Shown piece after piece: positions 30,666 through 39,687 of a DNA stretch of 64,000 bases. Each line of letters starts with the position of its first letter. Position 1 is the first letter of the stretch. The position numbers and the translations under genes were made by a program. Under the pieces are notes generated by a model. That model searched no databases. It worked only from the letters and a program-made list of their open reading frames with translations, and was not told the DNA's origin. This DNA comes from DASRHY01 sp035650275 (lineage in GTDB: Bacteria > Actinomycetota > Actinomycetes > Propionibacteriales > Kribbellaceae): positions 1-64,000 of the forward strand of contig DASRHY010000239.1 of NCBI GenBank assembly GCA_035650275.1, given 5' to 3'.

Positions 30666-31330
30666 GCACTGTCTTCGATCCCGCGCGGACGCGGTCGGCA
30701 CCGTCGACCGGCCGGGTGGTCCGGCCGGCCCGGCCGCGACTCACCGTCGTCGACGACCGGCCGTTCCGGCCGCCGCGGATGCCGTTCGTGCTGTTCGTGG
30801 TGGCACTGCTCGGCGCCGGCCTGGTCGGACTGCTGCTGCTCAACACCTCACTGCAGCAGGGCACGTTCCGGGTCACCGAGCTGAACCAGCAGGCCAAGGA
30901 CCTGCGCGACCAGCAGGAGGAGCTCGAGCGCCAGGTGCAAGTGCTGGAGGCACCGCAGAACCTGGCCGACCGGGCGCTGCGGCTGGGCATGGTGCCGAAC
31001 CCGAACCCGGTCTTCCTGCGGCTCTCGGACGGCAAGGTGCTCGGCGTGCCCGCGCAGGGACAGGCCGGATCCGGCGCGACCGTGTTCGGTCCCCAGCTGC
31101 CGAATCCGGTCAAGCCTGCTGTGAAGCCTCCCGTCAAGCCTGCTCTGAAGCCGCCCGTCAAGCCGGCGCTGAAGCCCGGCACGGCACCGACGCAGGCGAT
31201 GACGCCGACACCGACCACGAAGCCGACGCAACCGGCCCGGACCGGAACCGCCAGGACGGCGGATCCGACCGGGCCGACGAGACCTGCACTTCCGCCGAAG
31301 CCGGGAACAGTGACGACGACTGGGGGGTGA
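30662..31330 (+). CDS. ftsL: FtsL-like division protein
   Basis: A 222-residue bitopic protein: a cytoplasmic head (about 40 residues), one membrane helix (PFVLFVVALLGAGLVGLLLL), then a heptad coiled coil (TELNQQAKDLRDQQEELERQ). These are the marks of FtsL, which joins FtsQ and DivIC-type proteins to activate FtsW/FtsI. The coil ends near residue 110; after it comes an unusual Pro/Lys tail with repeated 'KPxVKPxLKP' units (about 150-175) and a Thr/Pro-rich end. It overlaps rsmH by 4 bases and precedes ftsI by 4. Confidence 0.88.
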   Translation: MSTVFDPARTRSAPSTGRVVRPARPRLTVVDDRPFRPPRMPFVLFVVALLGAGLVGLLLLNTSLQQGTFRVTELNQQAKDLRDQQEELERQVQVLEAPQNLADRALRLGMVPNPNPVFLRLSDGKVLGVPAQGQAGSGATVFGPQLPNPVKPAVKPPVKPALKPPVKPALKPGTAPTQAMTPTPTTKPTQPARTGTARTADPTGPTRPALPPKPGTVTTTGG

Positions 31331-31334
31331 GACG

Positions 31335-33686
31335 TTGACCGACCGGAAGGGATCGGACGACCAGCAGCCGCGCAACCGCGGTAAGCCGGCGACCGCACGC
31401 CGTACCGGCTCGAACGAGCGCAGCACCCCACGTCGCCGTCCGACTGCTACGGAGGGCAGTCGAACCCAAGCGCAGGGTTCCGATCAGCCTCGGGTACAAC
31501 GTACGCCCGGAGCGGCGAAGAAGTCCGCGGCGCGGTCCAACCCTGCCGCGCGGAAGGCCGCGTCCGCGAAGCAGTCCGGCACGGCCCGTAAGTCCGCGCC
31601 GAAGTCCGCGCCCAGGTCAGCGCCCAGGTCCGCGCCCGCGCCGAAGTCCGCGTCGGCGAGGAAGACCGCACCCGCGAGGAAGACCGGTCCCGCGAAGCAG
31701 TCCGGCGGTGCGAAGCAGTCCGGTGCTGCCAAGCGTGGTCAGGCTGCGAAGGGTGGCCGGCCGGCGCAGCGTACGCAGCAGCCGCGGAAGCGGACGGAGC
31801 CTTCGAAGCGGTCGGGTGCGACCACGCGTCGTACGGCCGGTCCGGTGCCCGCGCGAGGGCCGGTGCAGTCCAGGAAGAACAGCGGAACGCCGCGCCGTCC
31901 GGCCACCCGCCGCGCCGTGCGGCGCCGTCCACCGAAGCGGCCGCCGCGTACGCTGCGGCTCGGGCGTCCGGCGCTGCGGCTGCGGATCGCGTTCGTCGTG
32001 ATGGCATTCGTGCTGTCGCTGTTCGCGGGGCGGCTGGTGCTGCTGCAAGGGGTCGACCCGGACTCGTATGCGCTGGCGGCGGCGAAGGAGAACACCCGGC
32101 AGTACCCGCTGCACGCGTCCCGTGGCGCGATCCTGGACCGGGACGGCATCCCCCTCGCGATCTCCGAGGAAACGGTCGCGATCACCGCGGACCCGAAGCT
32201 GACCGCGCCGGTCGCGCAGCGGCTGGCCAGGCTGCTCGCCGCCAAGCTGCCGGCGCTGACCTACGACGAGATCATCACCCAGCTGGTGCAGCCGACCCGG
32301 TTCGAGTACGTCGCGCGCAAGGTCAGCCCGCGGGTCTGGGAGCAGATCAAGGCCGAGATGAAGCAGCAGAGGCTGGCCGGGCTGTACACCCAGGCCGACC
32401 CGGTCCGCAGCCACCCGAACGGCGACGTCGCGGCGAACGTGATCGGCTTCGTCGGTGCCGAGGGCAAGGGGCTCGGCGGGCTCGAGTACGGGCTGGACGA
32501 GCAGCTGTCCGGTACCGACGGCAAGGCCATCTACGAGGTCGATGCCCGCGGCAACCGGATCCCGTTGGCCAACCACACCGTGGCCGAGCCGAAGCCCGGC
32601 GTCAGTGCCCAGCTGACCATCGACCGTGACCTGCAGTGGTACGCGGAGCAGCGGATCGCACAGCAGGTCAAGCTGACCAAGGCCGAGTCCGGCAGCGTGG
32701 TGATGATGGACACCAAGACCGGCGAGCTGCTGGTTGCCGCTACGTACCCCTCGTTCGACCCGGACAAGGCCGCGGCGGCGAAGAAGGATGCCCGCGGCAA
32801 CCGGGTGCTGGAGCAGGTCTACGAGCCGGGCAGCGTGCAGAAGGTGGTCACGATGGCCGCGCTCGCCGACGCCGGGCTGATCGACCTGAGCACCAGGCTC
32901 ACCGTCCCGGGCGCGTTGCGGGTCGGCGGCAAGACCGTGCACGACCATTTCGACCACGGCACGCTGAAGCTGACCGTCTCCGGCGTGGTCGCGAAGTCGT
33001 CCAACATCGGCACCATCATGGCGGCGCAGCAGATGCCGATCGCGCAGTTCGTGAAGTACCTCTACAAGTTCGGCTTCGGCCAGCCGACCGGGATCGGCTT
33101 CCCGGGTGAGAGCCGCGGCATCATGCCGCCCGGCGACGAGTGGAGCGAGCTGACCCGGTCCAACGTGGCGTTCGGTCAGGGCCTGTCCGCGAACGCGGTG
33201 CAGATGGCCGCAGCAGTGAACGCAGTCGCGAACAGCGGTGTGTACGTGCCGCCGAAGCTGGTCCGCAACTACGTCGATGCTTCAGGCAACGTCGTACCGG
33301 TGGACTCGCAGCAGTCCCGGCGCGTGGTCAGCCCGCAGGCCGCGAAGCAGGTCACCACCATGATGGAGGGTGTCACCGGACCGGGTGGTACCGCGAAGAC
33401 CGCGCGGATCGCCGGCTACCGGGTGGCCGGCAAGACCGGTACCGCGCAGGAGACCGGGCCCGAGTGCGGCGGCCGGTACTGCCGCTGGGCGACGTCGTTC
33501 GCCGGGTTCGCACCCGCCGACAACCCGCGCTTCGTCACCTACGTCGTGCTGCAGAACCCGACCAACGGCCGCAGCGGTGGCGGTCAGGGCGGCCCGGTCT
33601 TCCGCGACGTCATGAACTACGCGCTGCAGAAGTACGCCGTCCCGCCGACCGGCGCCAAGCCCCCCAACCAGCCCCTCACCTGGTAG
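31335..33686 (+). CDS. ftsI: Division transpeptidase FtsI (class B PBP)
   Basis: A 783-residue penicillin-binding protein that cross-links septal peptidoglycan with FtsW. The membrane helix is at about 213-238 (IAFVVMAFVLSLFAGRLVLL), followed by the PBP dimerisation region and the transpeptidase. Active-site motifs: Ser500-V-Q-Lys503 (PGSVQK), Ser555-Ser-Asn557 and Lys700-Thr-Gly702. It starts at TTG 31335 behind GGGGGGTGAG. The first 210 residues are a Lys/Arg/Ala/Pro-rich cytoplasmic tail with repeated KSA and APRSAP units, far longer than usual for FtsI. Last gene before an inserted pair. Confidence 0.95.
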   Translation: MTDRKGSDDQQPRNRGKPATARRTGSNERSTPRRRPTATEGSRTQAQGSDQPRVQRTPGAAKKSAARSNPAARKAASAKQSGTARKSAPKSAPRSAPRSAPAPKSASARKTAPARKTGPAKQSGGAKQSGAAKRGQAAKGGRPAQRTQQPRKRTEPSKRSGATTRRTAGPVPARGPVQSRKNSGTPRRPATRRAVRRRPPKRPPRTLRLGRPALRLRIAFVVMAFVLSLFAGRLVLLQGVDPDSYALAAAKENTRQYPLHASRGAILDRDGIPLAISEETVAITADPKLTAPVAQRLARLLAAKLPALTYDEIITQLVQPTRFEYVARKVSPRVWEQIKAEMKQQRLAGLYTQADPVRSHPNGDVAANVIGFVGAEGKGLGGLEYGLDEQLSGTDGKAIYEVDARGNRIPLANHTVAEPKPGVSAQLTIDRDLQWYAEQRIAQQVKLTKAESGSVVMMDTKTGELLVAATYPSFDPDKAAAAKKDARGNRVLEQVYEPGSVQKVVTMAALADAGLIDLSTRLTVPGALRVGGKTVHDHFDHGTLKLTVSGVVAKSSNIGTIMAAQQMPIAQFVKYLYKFGFGQPTGIGFPGESRGIMPPGDEWSELTRSNVAFGQGLSANAVQMAAAVNAVANSGVYVPPKLVRNYVDASGNVVPVDSQQSRRVVSPQAAKQVTTMMEGVTGPGGTAKTARIAGYRVAGKTGTAQETGPECGGRYCRWATSFAGFAPADNPRFVTYVVLQNPTNGRSGGGQGGPVFRDVMNYALQKYAVPPTGAKPPNQPLTW

Positions 33687-33688
33687 CA

Positions 33689-33757
33689 CCCCCAACCTCC
33701 CGTACCGGCACGCCGCCCGCACTCGGCGCCGGCGGCGTGTCCGTACGGGAGGTGGGG
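33689..33757. repeat. Palindromic repeat element, copy C
   Basis: CCTCCCGTAC (33696-33705) pairs with GTACGGGAGG (33743-33752), and CACGCCGCC (33709-33717) with GGCGGCGTG (33731-33739). The arms match copies A and B at 6.5 kb (CCCGT ... CACGCCG ... CGGCGTGTC ... ACGGGAGG) but the tip differs. It sits between the converging ftsI and methyltransferase genes and starts 3 bases after the ftsI stop. Confidence 0.8.
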
Positions 33758-33762
33758 CCTGG

Positions 33763-34500
33763 TCAGGCGATGGCGATGGTGATGGCGTTGTTGCCGTGGC
33801 GCCAGACCACGTCGGCGGTACGGAAGCCGGCGTCATACAGGTGTTGCAGGTGCCAGGTCGCGGGCTGCATCAGGTCGGCGGACCAGTGCGCGAAGCGACG
33901 TTCGCGCTCAGCCTGCAGGTGCTGGTACGCCGGCACGGCGTAGGCCCGCTCGTACCACTCGTCGCAGCTCTCCGCGCCGGCGGCGAAGGCGGTGTCGAGG
34001 TGGTGCTGGTGGATCTCGTCGGCGGTGGCGCGGAGCCGCTCGTCCGAGATCAGGATGTGGTCGGCGTTCGCGAACACGCCACCGGGTCGCAGTAGCCGGG
34101 CGATCGCGCTGCAGACCCGGGCGAAGGCGGCCGGGCTGAGCCAGTGCAGCGCGGTCGTACTGAGCACGGCGTCGAAGCTGCCGTCGATGCCGGCGTACCA
34201 GTCCGGGTCGTCGAGGTTGCGGTCCAGCAGCGTGACCCGCTCGTCGCCCGCGAAGGCGCCCCGGGCCAGCTCGAGCAGCAGCGGGTCGAGGTCGACGGCA
34301 ACGACCCGGGCGGACGGGAACCGGGCCAGCACCCGCCGGGTCACCGAACCCGGGCCGCTGGCCAGGTCCAGCACCCGCCGCGGTTGCCCGGCGATCCGCT
34401 CGACATAGTCCAGCATTACCCGGAACCGCTGCTCGCGGTCGATCTTGTGGACGGACTGCTGCTCTTCCCAGGTCCGGCGCAGCTCCTCGTCGGTCGTCAT
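33763..34500 (-). CDS. Class I SAM-dependent methyltransferase
   Basis: A 245-residue methyltransferase. Motif I VLDLASGPGSVTRRVLARF, motif II 'VVAVDLDPLLLELARG' and 'FDAVLSTTALHWLSPAAF' (typical of the trans-aconitate or ubiquinone-type small-molecule group), then 'LLRPGGVFANADH'. Substrate unknown. Start ATG 34500 is chosen over 34542 because it begins at the usual helix. With the LysR gene it forms a divergent pair between ftsI and murE, where most relatives have no gene. Confidence 0.88.
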   Translation of the reverse strand: MTTDEELRRTWEEQQSVHKIDREQRFRVMLDYVERIAGQPRRVLDLASGPGSVTRRVLARFPSARVVAVDLDPLLLELARGAFAGDERVTLLDRNLDDPDWYAGIDGSFDAVLSTTALHWLSPAAFARVCSAIARLLRPGGVFANADHILISDERLRATADEIHQHHLDTAFAAGAESCDEWYERAYAVPAYQHLQAERERRFAHWSADLMQPATWHLQHLYDAGFRTADVVWRHGNNAITIAIA

Positions 34501-34598
34501 GGTCCGACCGTGACGGCCGGACCGCGTCGACGTCCAAGACACAGTCGTTCTACAGTCACACCGAATCGTTATCGCCGCAGGTCAGGAGGTTGTCGCGG

Positions 34599-35504
34599 GT
34601 GGATGTCGACCTCCGGCTGTTGCGCTACTTCCTGGTGCTCGCCGAGGAGCTGCACTTCACCCGGGCGGCCGAGCGGTTGTACCTGTCGCAGCCGGCGTTG
34701 AGCAACCAGATCCGCCGGCTGGAACGCGTCCTGGGCCTGGAGCTGTTCGAGCGCACCAGCCGAGGGGTCTCGTTGACCGCGGCGGGGGAGGCGTTCGTGC
34801 CGCGGGCGCGCGAGGCGCTGGCGGCGGTCTCCCGCGGAGTCGCCGAGGCCGCTGCCGCGGCGGGCCAGGACGAGACGCTGCGGATCGACCTGCTCGCCTC
34901 GGGCCTGGACACCCCGCGTGCGGTGCTCGGCCGGCTCCGCACCACGCTGCCCTCCGTACGGCTCGAGATCACCAGCACCGGCAGCGCGGACCAGAACCGC
35001 CGGCTGCTCGCCGGCGAGCTCGACCTCGCGCTCTGCGGCGCCGGTGCCGCGACCGGTCCGGAGATCGCCGAGCAGGTGGTCCGACGCGAGCCGGTCGGCG
35101 TGGCGCTGCCCGCGGACCATCGGCTCGCCACCGCGGAGACCGTCGGGCTGGCGGTGCTGGCCGACGAGGTGCACTACCTGCCGCGGGACGGGTTCGCGCC
35201 GGAGTGGAACACGTACGTGCTCTCGTCCTGCCGCTCCGCCGGCTTCGTGCCGCGCCGGCACCCGGCCAGCACCGACGGTACCGACACCGCGATGGACCTG
35301 GTCCGGGCCGGCGAGTGCGTCGCGCTCAGCCTGCTGTCCACCGAGCATCCTCCCGGCACCGTCGTGCGCCCGCTGACCGGTCCGGTCCCGCTGTACCCCT
35401 GGTCGCTGCGCTGGCGCCGGGCCGACCCGCTGCCCGCCCGGATCGACTCCGTCCGTACTGCCGTCCGCGACCTCGCCCGCGCCCGCTCCTGGACCGTCGA
35501 CTGA
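34599..35504 (+). CDS. LysR-family transcriptional regulator
   Basis: A 301-residue regulator. The N-terminal winged HTH (LRLLRYFLVLAEELHFTRAA, RLYLSQPALSNQIRRLE, LGLELFERTSRGVSLTAAGE) is followed by a periplasmic-binding-like effector domain. GTG 34599 is preceded by AGGAGG at a 9-base distance; a TTG at 34590 lies too close. By the usual LysR layout it may control the divergent methyltransferase gene through the 98-base gap. Inducer unknown. Confidence 0.92.
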   Translation: MDVDLRLLRYFLVLAEELHFTRAAERLYLSQPALSNQIRRLERVLGLELFERTSRGVSLTAAGEAFVPRAREALAAVSRGVAEAAAAAGQDETLRIDLLASGLDTPRAVLGRLRTTLPSVRLEITSTGSADQNRRLLAGELDLALCGAGAATGPEIAEQVVRREPVGVALPADHRLATAETVGLAVLADEVHYLPRDGFAPEWNTYVLSSCRSAGFVPRRHPASTDGTDTAMDLVRAGECVALSLLSTEHPPGTVVRPLTGPVPLYPWSLRWRRADPLPARIDSVRTAVRDLARARSWTVD

Positions 35505-35682
35505 TCCGAACCCGGACCTCCAGCCATCACAAACCTCGGCGGCCCGGCTTCACGGTCCAGCCGCACGCCGAACCCGAAGCGCCGGGCGGGCGTCCACCCC
35601 GACATGGAATGGCCTGGAGATCCGCCCCGCACCGCGATCGCCCCTGGGCTCGGCCGCGTTCGAGTCCCAGGGCCGGGGCGGG

Positions 35683-35688
35683 TAGCCT
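35683..35688 (+). promoter_or_regulatory. -10 box for murE
   Basis: TAGCCT lies 8 bases before GTG 35697, so the transcript would begin at or within 2 bases of the start codon. The inserted LysR pair thus does not remove the murE-ftsQ run from its own promoter. Confidence 0.5.
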
Positions 35689-35696
35689 CTGGGCCC

Positions 35697-37229
35697 GTGC
35701 CAACACCTCCTGCGGCAGGCGGCGCCGTCGCCGCGATCCGTCCCCGTCACACCGAGCCGGTCGGCCTCGGTGAGCTGGCGCGGCTGCTCGGCGTTTCCGT
35801 GGAAACGCAGGCCGAGGACGTGGTCGTGACCGGGGTGACGCTGGACTCGCGGTCGGTGCGGCCGGCGGACCTCTACGCGGCGATCCCGGGGTCGGTGACG
35901 CACGGCGCGCAGTACGTCGAGCAGGCCGCGAAGGCCGGGGCGGCGGCAGTGCTGACCGACCCGACCGGGCAGGAGCGGGCCGCGTCGAGCGGGCTGCCGG
36001 TGCTGGTGGTCCCTGCGCCGCGGACGGTGCTGGGCACGATGGCGGCACGGATCTACGGTGAGCCGACTCGGGACCTGCAGCTGCTGGGCGTGACCGGCAC
36101 GAACGGCAAGACCACCACGACCTACCTCCTGGACACGGTGCTGCGGCAGCACGCGAAGACCGCGCTGGTCGGGACGATCGAGACCCGGATCGGCGACGAC
36201 ATCGTCAAGAGCGTTCGGACCACGCCGGAGGCGACCGACCTGCAGGCGCTGTTCGCGGTGATGCGGGACAGCGGTGTCCGCTCCTGCGCGATGGAGGTGT
36301 CCAGCCACGCGCTGGCGATGGGCCGGGTGGACGGGGCACGGTTCGCGGTCGCGGGGTTCACGAACCTCAGCCAGGACCACCTGGACTTCCATGCCGGGTT
36401 CGAGGAGTACTTCGCGGCGAAGGCGTCGCTGTTCACGCCGGAGCGTTGCGACGTCGCGATAGTGAACATCGACGACCCGTACGGCCGCCGGCTCGCGGAC
36501 GACACCCGGGTGCCGGTGGTGACGATCTCGCCGGCAGGGGCGCAGGAGGCCGACTGGCGGGTTGCGAGCACGACACCGGACGGCCCGCGAACGCGCATCG
36601 AGGTCGCCGGTCCGGATGACGAGCGGTTCGCGGTGACGATCAGCCTGCCGGGCGACTTCAACGTGGCGAACGCGCTGCTGGCGACCGCGATGCTGCGGCG
36701 GCTCGGCGTATCGGCCGCTCAGATCCAGGAAGGGCTGGCCGAGGCCACGGTGCCGGGCCGGATGGAGCTGTTCACCCGGGCCGACGGGCTCGCGGTGGTG
36801 GTGGACTACGCACACACACCGGACGCGATCGTGCTCGCACTGCGCGCCGCCCGGACCGCGACCACCGGCCGGCTGATCAGCGTGGTCGGGTGCGGCGGCG
36901 ACCGGGACAAGGGCAAGCGGCCGGCGATGGGTGCGGCCGCCGCCGCGAACAGCGACGTGGTGGTGATCACCGACGACAACCCGCGGTCGGAGGACCCGGC
37001 CGCGATCCGGGCCGCCGCGATCGAGGGGGCGAAGCAGGCCGGTACAGCGGAGATCCATGAGGTCGGCGACCGCCGGGCGGCGATCAGAACCGCGATCGGG
37101 CTCGGCGAGTCCGGCGACACGGTCGTCGTACTCGGTAAGGGACATGAGACAGGGCAGGAGATCGGCTCGGTGGTGCATCCGTTCGACGACCGCGAGACGG
37201 TGCGCGAGATCCTGGAGGCGCCAAGGTGA
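35697..37229 (+). CDS. murE: UDP-MurNAc-tripeptide synthetase MurE
   Basis: A 510-residue Mur ligase that adds the third amino acid to UDP-MurNAc-L-Ala-D-Glu. The ATP loop GVTGTNGKTTTTYLL is near residue 133, 'VRTTPEATDL' and 'MEVSSHAL' follow, and Asp427-Asn-Pro-Arg430 (DDNPRSEDP) is the motif of diaminopimelate-adding enzymes; lysine enzymes differ here. This agrees with a DAP wall, though it cannot tell meso- from LL-DAP. The start GTG gives a normal N-terminus with a short Pro-rich lead. murF overlaps by 4 bases. Confidence 0.97.
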   Translation: MPTPPAAGGAVAAIRPRHTEPVGLGELARLLGVSVETQAEDVVVTGVTLDSRSVRPADLYAAIPGSVTHGAQYVEQAAKAGAAAVLTDPTGQERAASSGLPVLVVPAPRTVLGTMAARIYGEPTRDLQLLGVTGTNGKTTTTYLLDTVLRQHAKTALVGTIETRIGDDIVKSVRTTPEATDLQALFAVMRDSGVRSCAMEVSSHALAMGRVDGARFAVAGFTNLSQDHLDFHAGFEEYFAAKASLFTPERCDVAIVNIDDPYGRRLADDTRVPVVTISPAGAQEADWRVASTTPDGPRTRIEVAGPDDERFAVTISLPGDFNVANALLATAMLRRLGVSAAQIQEGLAEATVPGRMELFTRADGLAVVVDYAHTPDAIVLALRAARTATTGRLISVVGCGGDRDKGKRPAMGAAAAANSDVVVITDDNPRSEDPAAIRAAAIEGAKQAGTAEIHEVGDRRAAIRTAIGLGESGDTVVVLGKGHETGQEIGSVVHPFDDRETVREILEAPR

Positions 37230-38626
37230 TCCCGATCAGTGTCGCCGACCTCACGTCGGTGGTGGACGGCACGCTCGCGGGCGCCGACCCGGACGCGGTC
37301 GTGTCCGCGCCGGCGACGATCGACTCGCGCACTGTCGTACCCGGCGGGCTGTTCGTCGCCTTCCCCGGCGAGAACGTCGACGGGCACGACTTCGTCGCGG
37401 CGGCCACCGAGGCCGGGGCGACGGTCTCGATCACCCAGCGCCCGGTCGAGGGCAGCCCGTGCGTCGTCGTCGACGACCCGCAGGCCGCGCTCGGGAAGCT
37501 CGCCCGGTACGTGGTCGACCGGCTGCCGGACCTGACTGTGATCGGGCTGACCGGGTCGCAGGGCAAGACCAGCACCAAGGACCTGATCGCGCAGCTGGTC
37601 GGCCGGCTGGGCCCGACGGTCGCGCCGCAGGGCTCGTTCAACAATGAGATCGGGCATCCGGTGACCGCGCTGCGGGCCGACGAGCAGACCCGCTTCCTGG
37701 TGGCCGAGATGGGCGCGGCGCAGTCCGGCGACATCCGCTACCTGACCGGGATCACGCCGCCGCGGGTCGGCCTGGTGCTCAACGTCGGCACCGCGCACAT
37801 CGGCCGGTTCGGCAGCCAGGACGCGATCGCGGTGGCGAAGGGCGAGCTGGTCGAGGCGCTGCCGTCGGACGGCACGGCGGTGCTGAACGCCGACGACGCG
37901 CGGGTGGCCCCGATGGCGTCCCGGACCGCCGCGCGGGTGCTCACCTTCGGCGAGTCCGACGGCGCCGACGTCCGCGCCACCGGCATCACGCTGGACGATC
38001 GCGGCCGGCCCGGGTTCACGCTGCACCTGGCGGGCCGGACGTACGACGTCCAGCTGCAGCTGGTCGGCGAGCACCAGGTCTCGAACGCACTCGCGGCCGC
38101 GGCGGTGGCACTCGCCGTACAGGTGGAACCGGATCAGATCGCCGCGGCGCTGGGGCAGGCGCAGGCGCAGTCGCGCTGGCGGATGGAGGTCACCGACCGT
38201 GCGGACGGAGTGACCGTGATCAACGACGCGTACAACGCGAACCCGGACTCGGTGCGCGCCGCGCTGAAGGCGCTGGTGGCGATGGGACGGGCCCGCGGGG
38301 AGCAGGCACGCACCTGGGCGGTGCTCGGAGAGATGCGTGAGCTCGGCGCGGCGTCCACCTCTGAGCACGATGCGATCGGCAGACTTGCGGTGCGGCTGGA
38401 CGTCAACCGGCTGGTCGCCGTGGGAGAGGCCGCCCGGCCGATCCACCTCGGGGCGGCACACGAAGGATCGTGGGGAGACGAGTCGGTGTACGCCGAGAAC
38501 GTGGAGACCGCGCTCGACCTGCTGCGCCGCGAGCTGCGGCCCGGTGATGTCGTGCTGGTCAAGGCGTCCCGCACCATCCACCTCGAGCGGCTCGCACAGG
38601 CGCTGCTGCAGGAGGGCAGCGCATGA
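37226..38626 (+). CDS. murF: UDP-MurNAc-tripeptide--D-Ala-D-Ala ligase MurF
   Basis: A 466-residue Mur ligase that adds D-Ala-D-Ala to complete the pentapeptide. Domain 1 begins 'ISVADLTSVVDGTL'; the ATP loop is 'GLTGSQGKTSTKDLI', with 'SFNNEIGHPVTAL' and 'EMGAAQSGDIRYL' next and 'VINDAYNANPDSVRAALKAL' in the C-terminal domain. The GTG start overlaps the murE stop and its stop overlaps mraY. GSQGKTST in place of GTNGKT is the normal MurF variant. Confidence 0.97.
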   Translation: MIPISVADLTSVVDGTLAGADPDAVVSAPATIDSRTVVPGGLFVAFPGENVDGHDFVAAATEAGATVSITQRPVEGSPCVVVDDPQAALGKLARYVVDRLPDLTVIGLTGSQGKTSTKDLIAQLVGRLGPTVAPQGSFNNEIGHPVTALRADEQTRFLVAEMGAAQSGDIRYLTGITPPRVGLVLNVGTAHIGRFGSQDAIAVAKGELVEALPSDGTAVLNADDARVAPMASRTAARVLTFGESDGADVRATGITLDDRGRPGFTLHLAGRTYDVQLQLVGEHQVSNALAAAAVALAVQVEPDQIAAALGQAQAQSRWRMEVTDRADGVTVINDAYNANPDSVRAALKALVAMGRARGEQARTWAVLGEMRELGAASTSEHDAIGRLAVRLDVNRLVAVGEAARPIHLGAAHEGSWGDESVYAENVETALDLLRRELRPGDVVLVKASRTIHLERLAQALLQEGSA

Positions 38627-39687
38627 GGGCGATTCTGCTCGCCGGCCTGGTGGCCCTGATCGTCACCCTGCTCGGCACCCGCGGTGCGATCGCGGTGCTG
38701 GTGCGCCGCGGCTACGGTCAGGAGATCCGCGACGACGGGCCGACCTCGCACCACACCAAGCGCGGGACCCCGACGATGGGCGGCACGGTGATCATCATCG
38801 CCGTCATCCTCGGGTACGCGGCGGCCAAGCTGTTCACCATGCGCGGCCCGACCGCTTCGGCGATGCTGGTGCTGTTCCTGTTCGCCGGGATGGGGCTGGT
38901 CGGCTTCCTGGACGACTTCATCAAGATCTTCCGGCAGCGCAGCCTGGGCCTGCGCAGCAAGGCGAAGCTGGCCGGCCAGACGCTGGTCGCGGTCACCTTC
39001 GCGGTGGTCGCACTGCAGTTCGCGGACGACCGCGGGCAGCGCCCGGCGTCGCCGTTCATCTCGTTCACCCGGGACATCAACTGGCTGCATCTCAGCTCGG
39101 TGCTGGTGGTGATCTGGGTGCTGCTGCTGATCGCCGGCATGTCGAACGGCGTCAACCTGGCCGACGGCCTGGACGGTCTCGCGACGGGCGCCTCGATGAT
39201 GGTGTTCGGCGCGTACACGCTGATCTGCATCTGGCAGTTCAACCAGAGCTGCGCGACCGCGCCGGGCGCCAAGTGCTACGAGGTCCGAGATCCGCACGAC
39301 CTCGCGGTGGTTGCGGCCTCCCTGACCGGGGCGTTGTTCGGGTTCCTGTGGTGGAACGCGTCGCCGGCCAAGATCTTCATGGGCGACACCGGCTCGCTGT
39401 CGCTCGGCGGTGCGCTGGCCGGGTTCGCTGTGATGACCCGGACCGAGCTGCTGGTCCTGCTGCTCGGCGGGCTGTTCGTGATCATCACTGCGTCGGTGAT
39501 CCTGCAGGTCGGCTACTTCAAGCTGACCAACGGCAAACGGCTGTTCCGGATGGCGCCGTTGCACCACCACTTCGAGATGCTCGGCTGGGAACAGGTCAAC
39601 GTGGTGATCCGGTTCTGGATCATCTCGGGCATCTGCGTGGTGACCGGGCTCGGTGTGTTCTATGCCGAATGGGTGGCCGGCGGGTGA
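38623..39687 (+). CDS. mraY: Phospho-MurNAc-pentapeptide transferase MraY
   Basis: A 354-residue membrane enzyme with about ten helices that makes lipid I from UDP-MurNAc-pentapeptide and undecaprenyl phosphate. Conserved points: 'HHTKRGTPTMGG' after the first helix, 'GFLDDFIKI', 'NGVNLADGLDGLATG', 'FMGDTGSLSLGG' and 'RMAPLHHHFEMLGW'. The Asp residues in LDDF and DGLDG form the magnesium site. It overlaps murF and murD by 4 bases each. Confidence 0.97.
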   Translation: MRAILLAGLVALIVTLLGTRGAIAVLVRRGYGQEIRDDGPTSHHTKRGTPTMGGTVIIIAVILGYAAAKLFTMRGPTASAMLVLFLFAGMGLVGFLDDFIKIFRQRSLGLRSKAKLAGQTLVAVTFAVVALQFADDRGQRPASPFISFTRDINWLHLSSVLVVIWVLLLIAGMSNGVNLADGLDGLATGASMMVFGAYTLICIWQFNQSCATAPGAKCYEVRDPHDLAVVAASLTGALFGFLWWNASPAKIFMGDTGSLSLGGALAGFAVMTRTELLVLLLGGLFVIITASVILQVGYFKLTNGKRLFRMAPLHHHFEMLGWEQVNVVIRFWIISGICVVTGLGVFYAEWVAGG

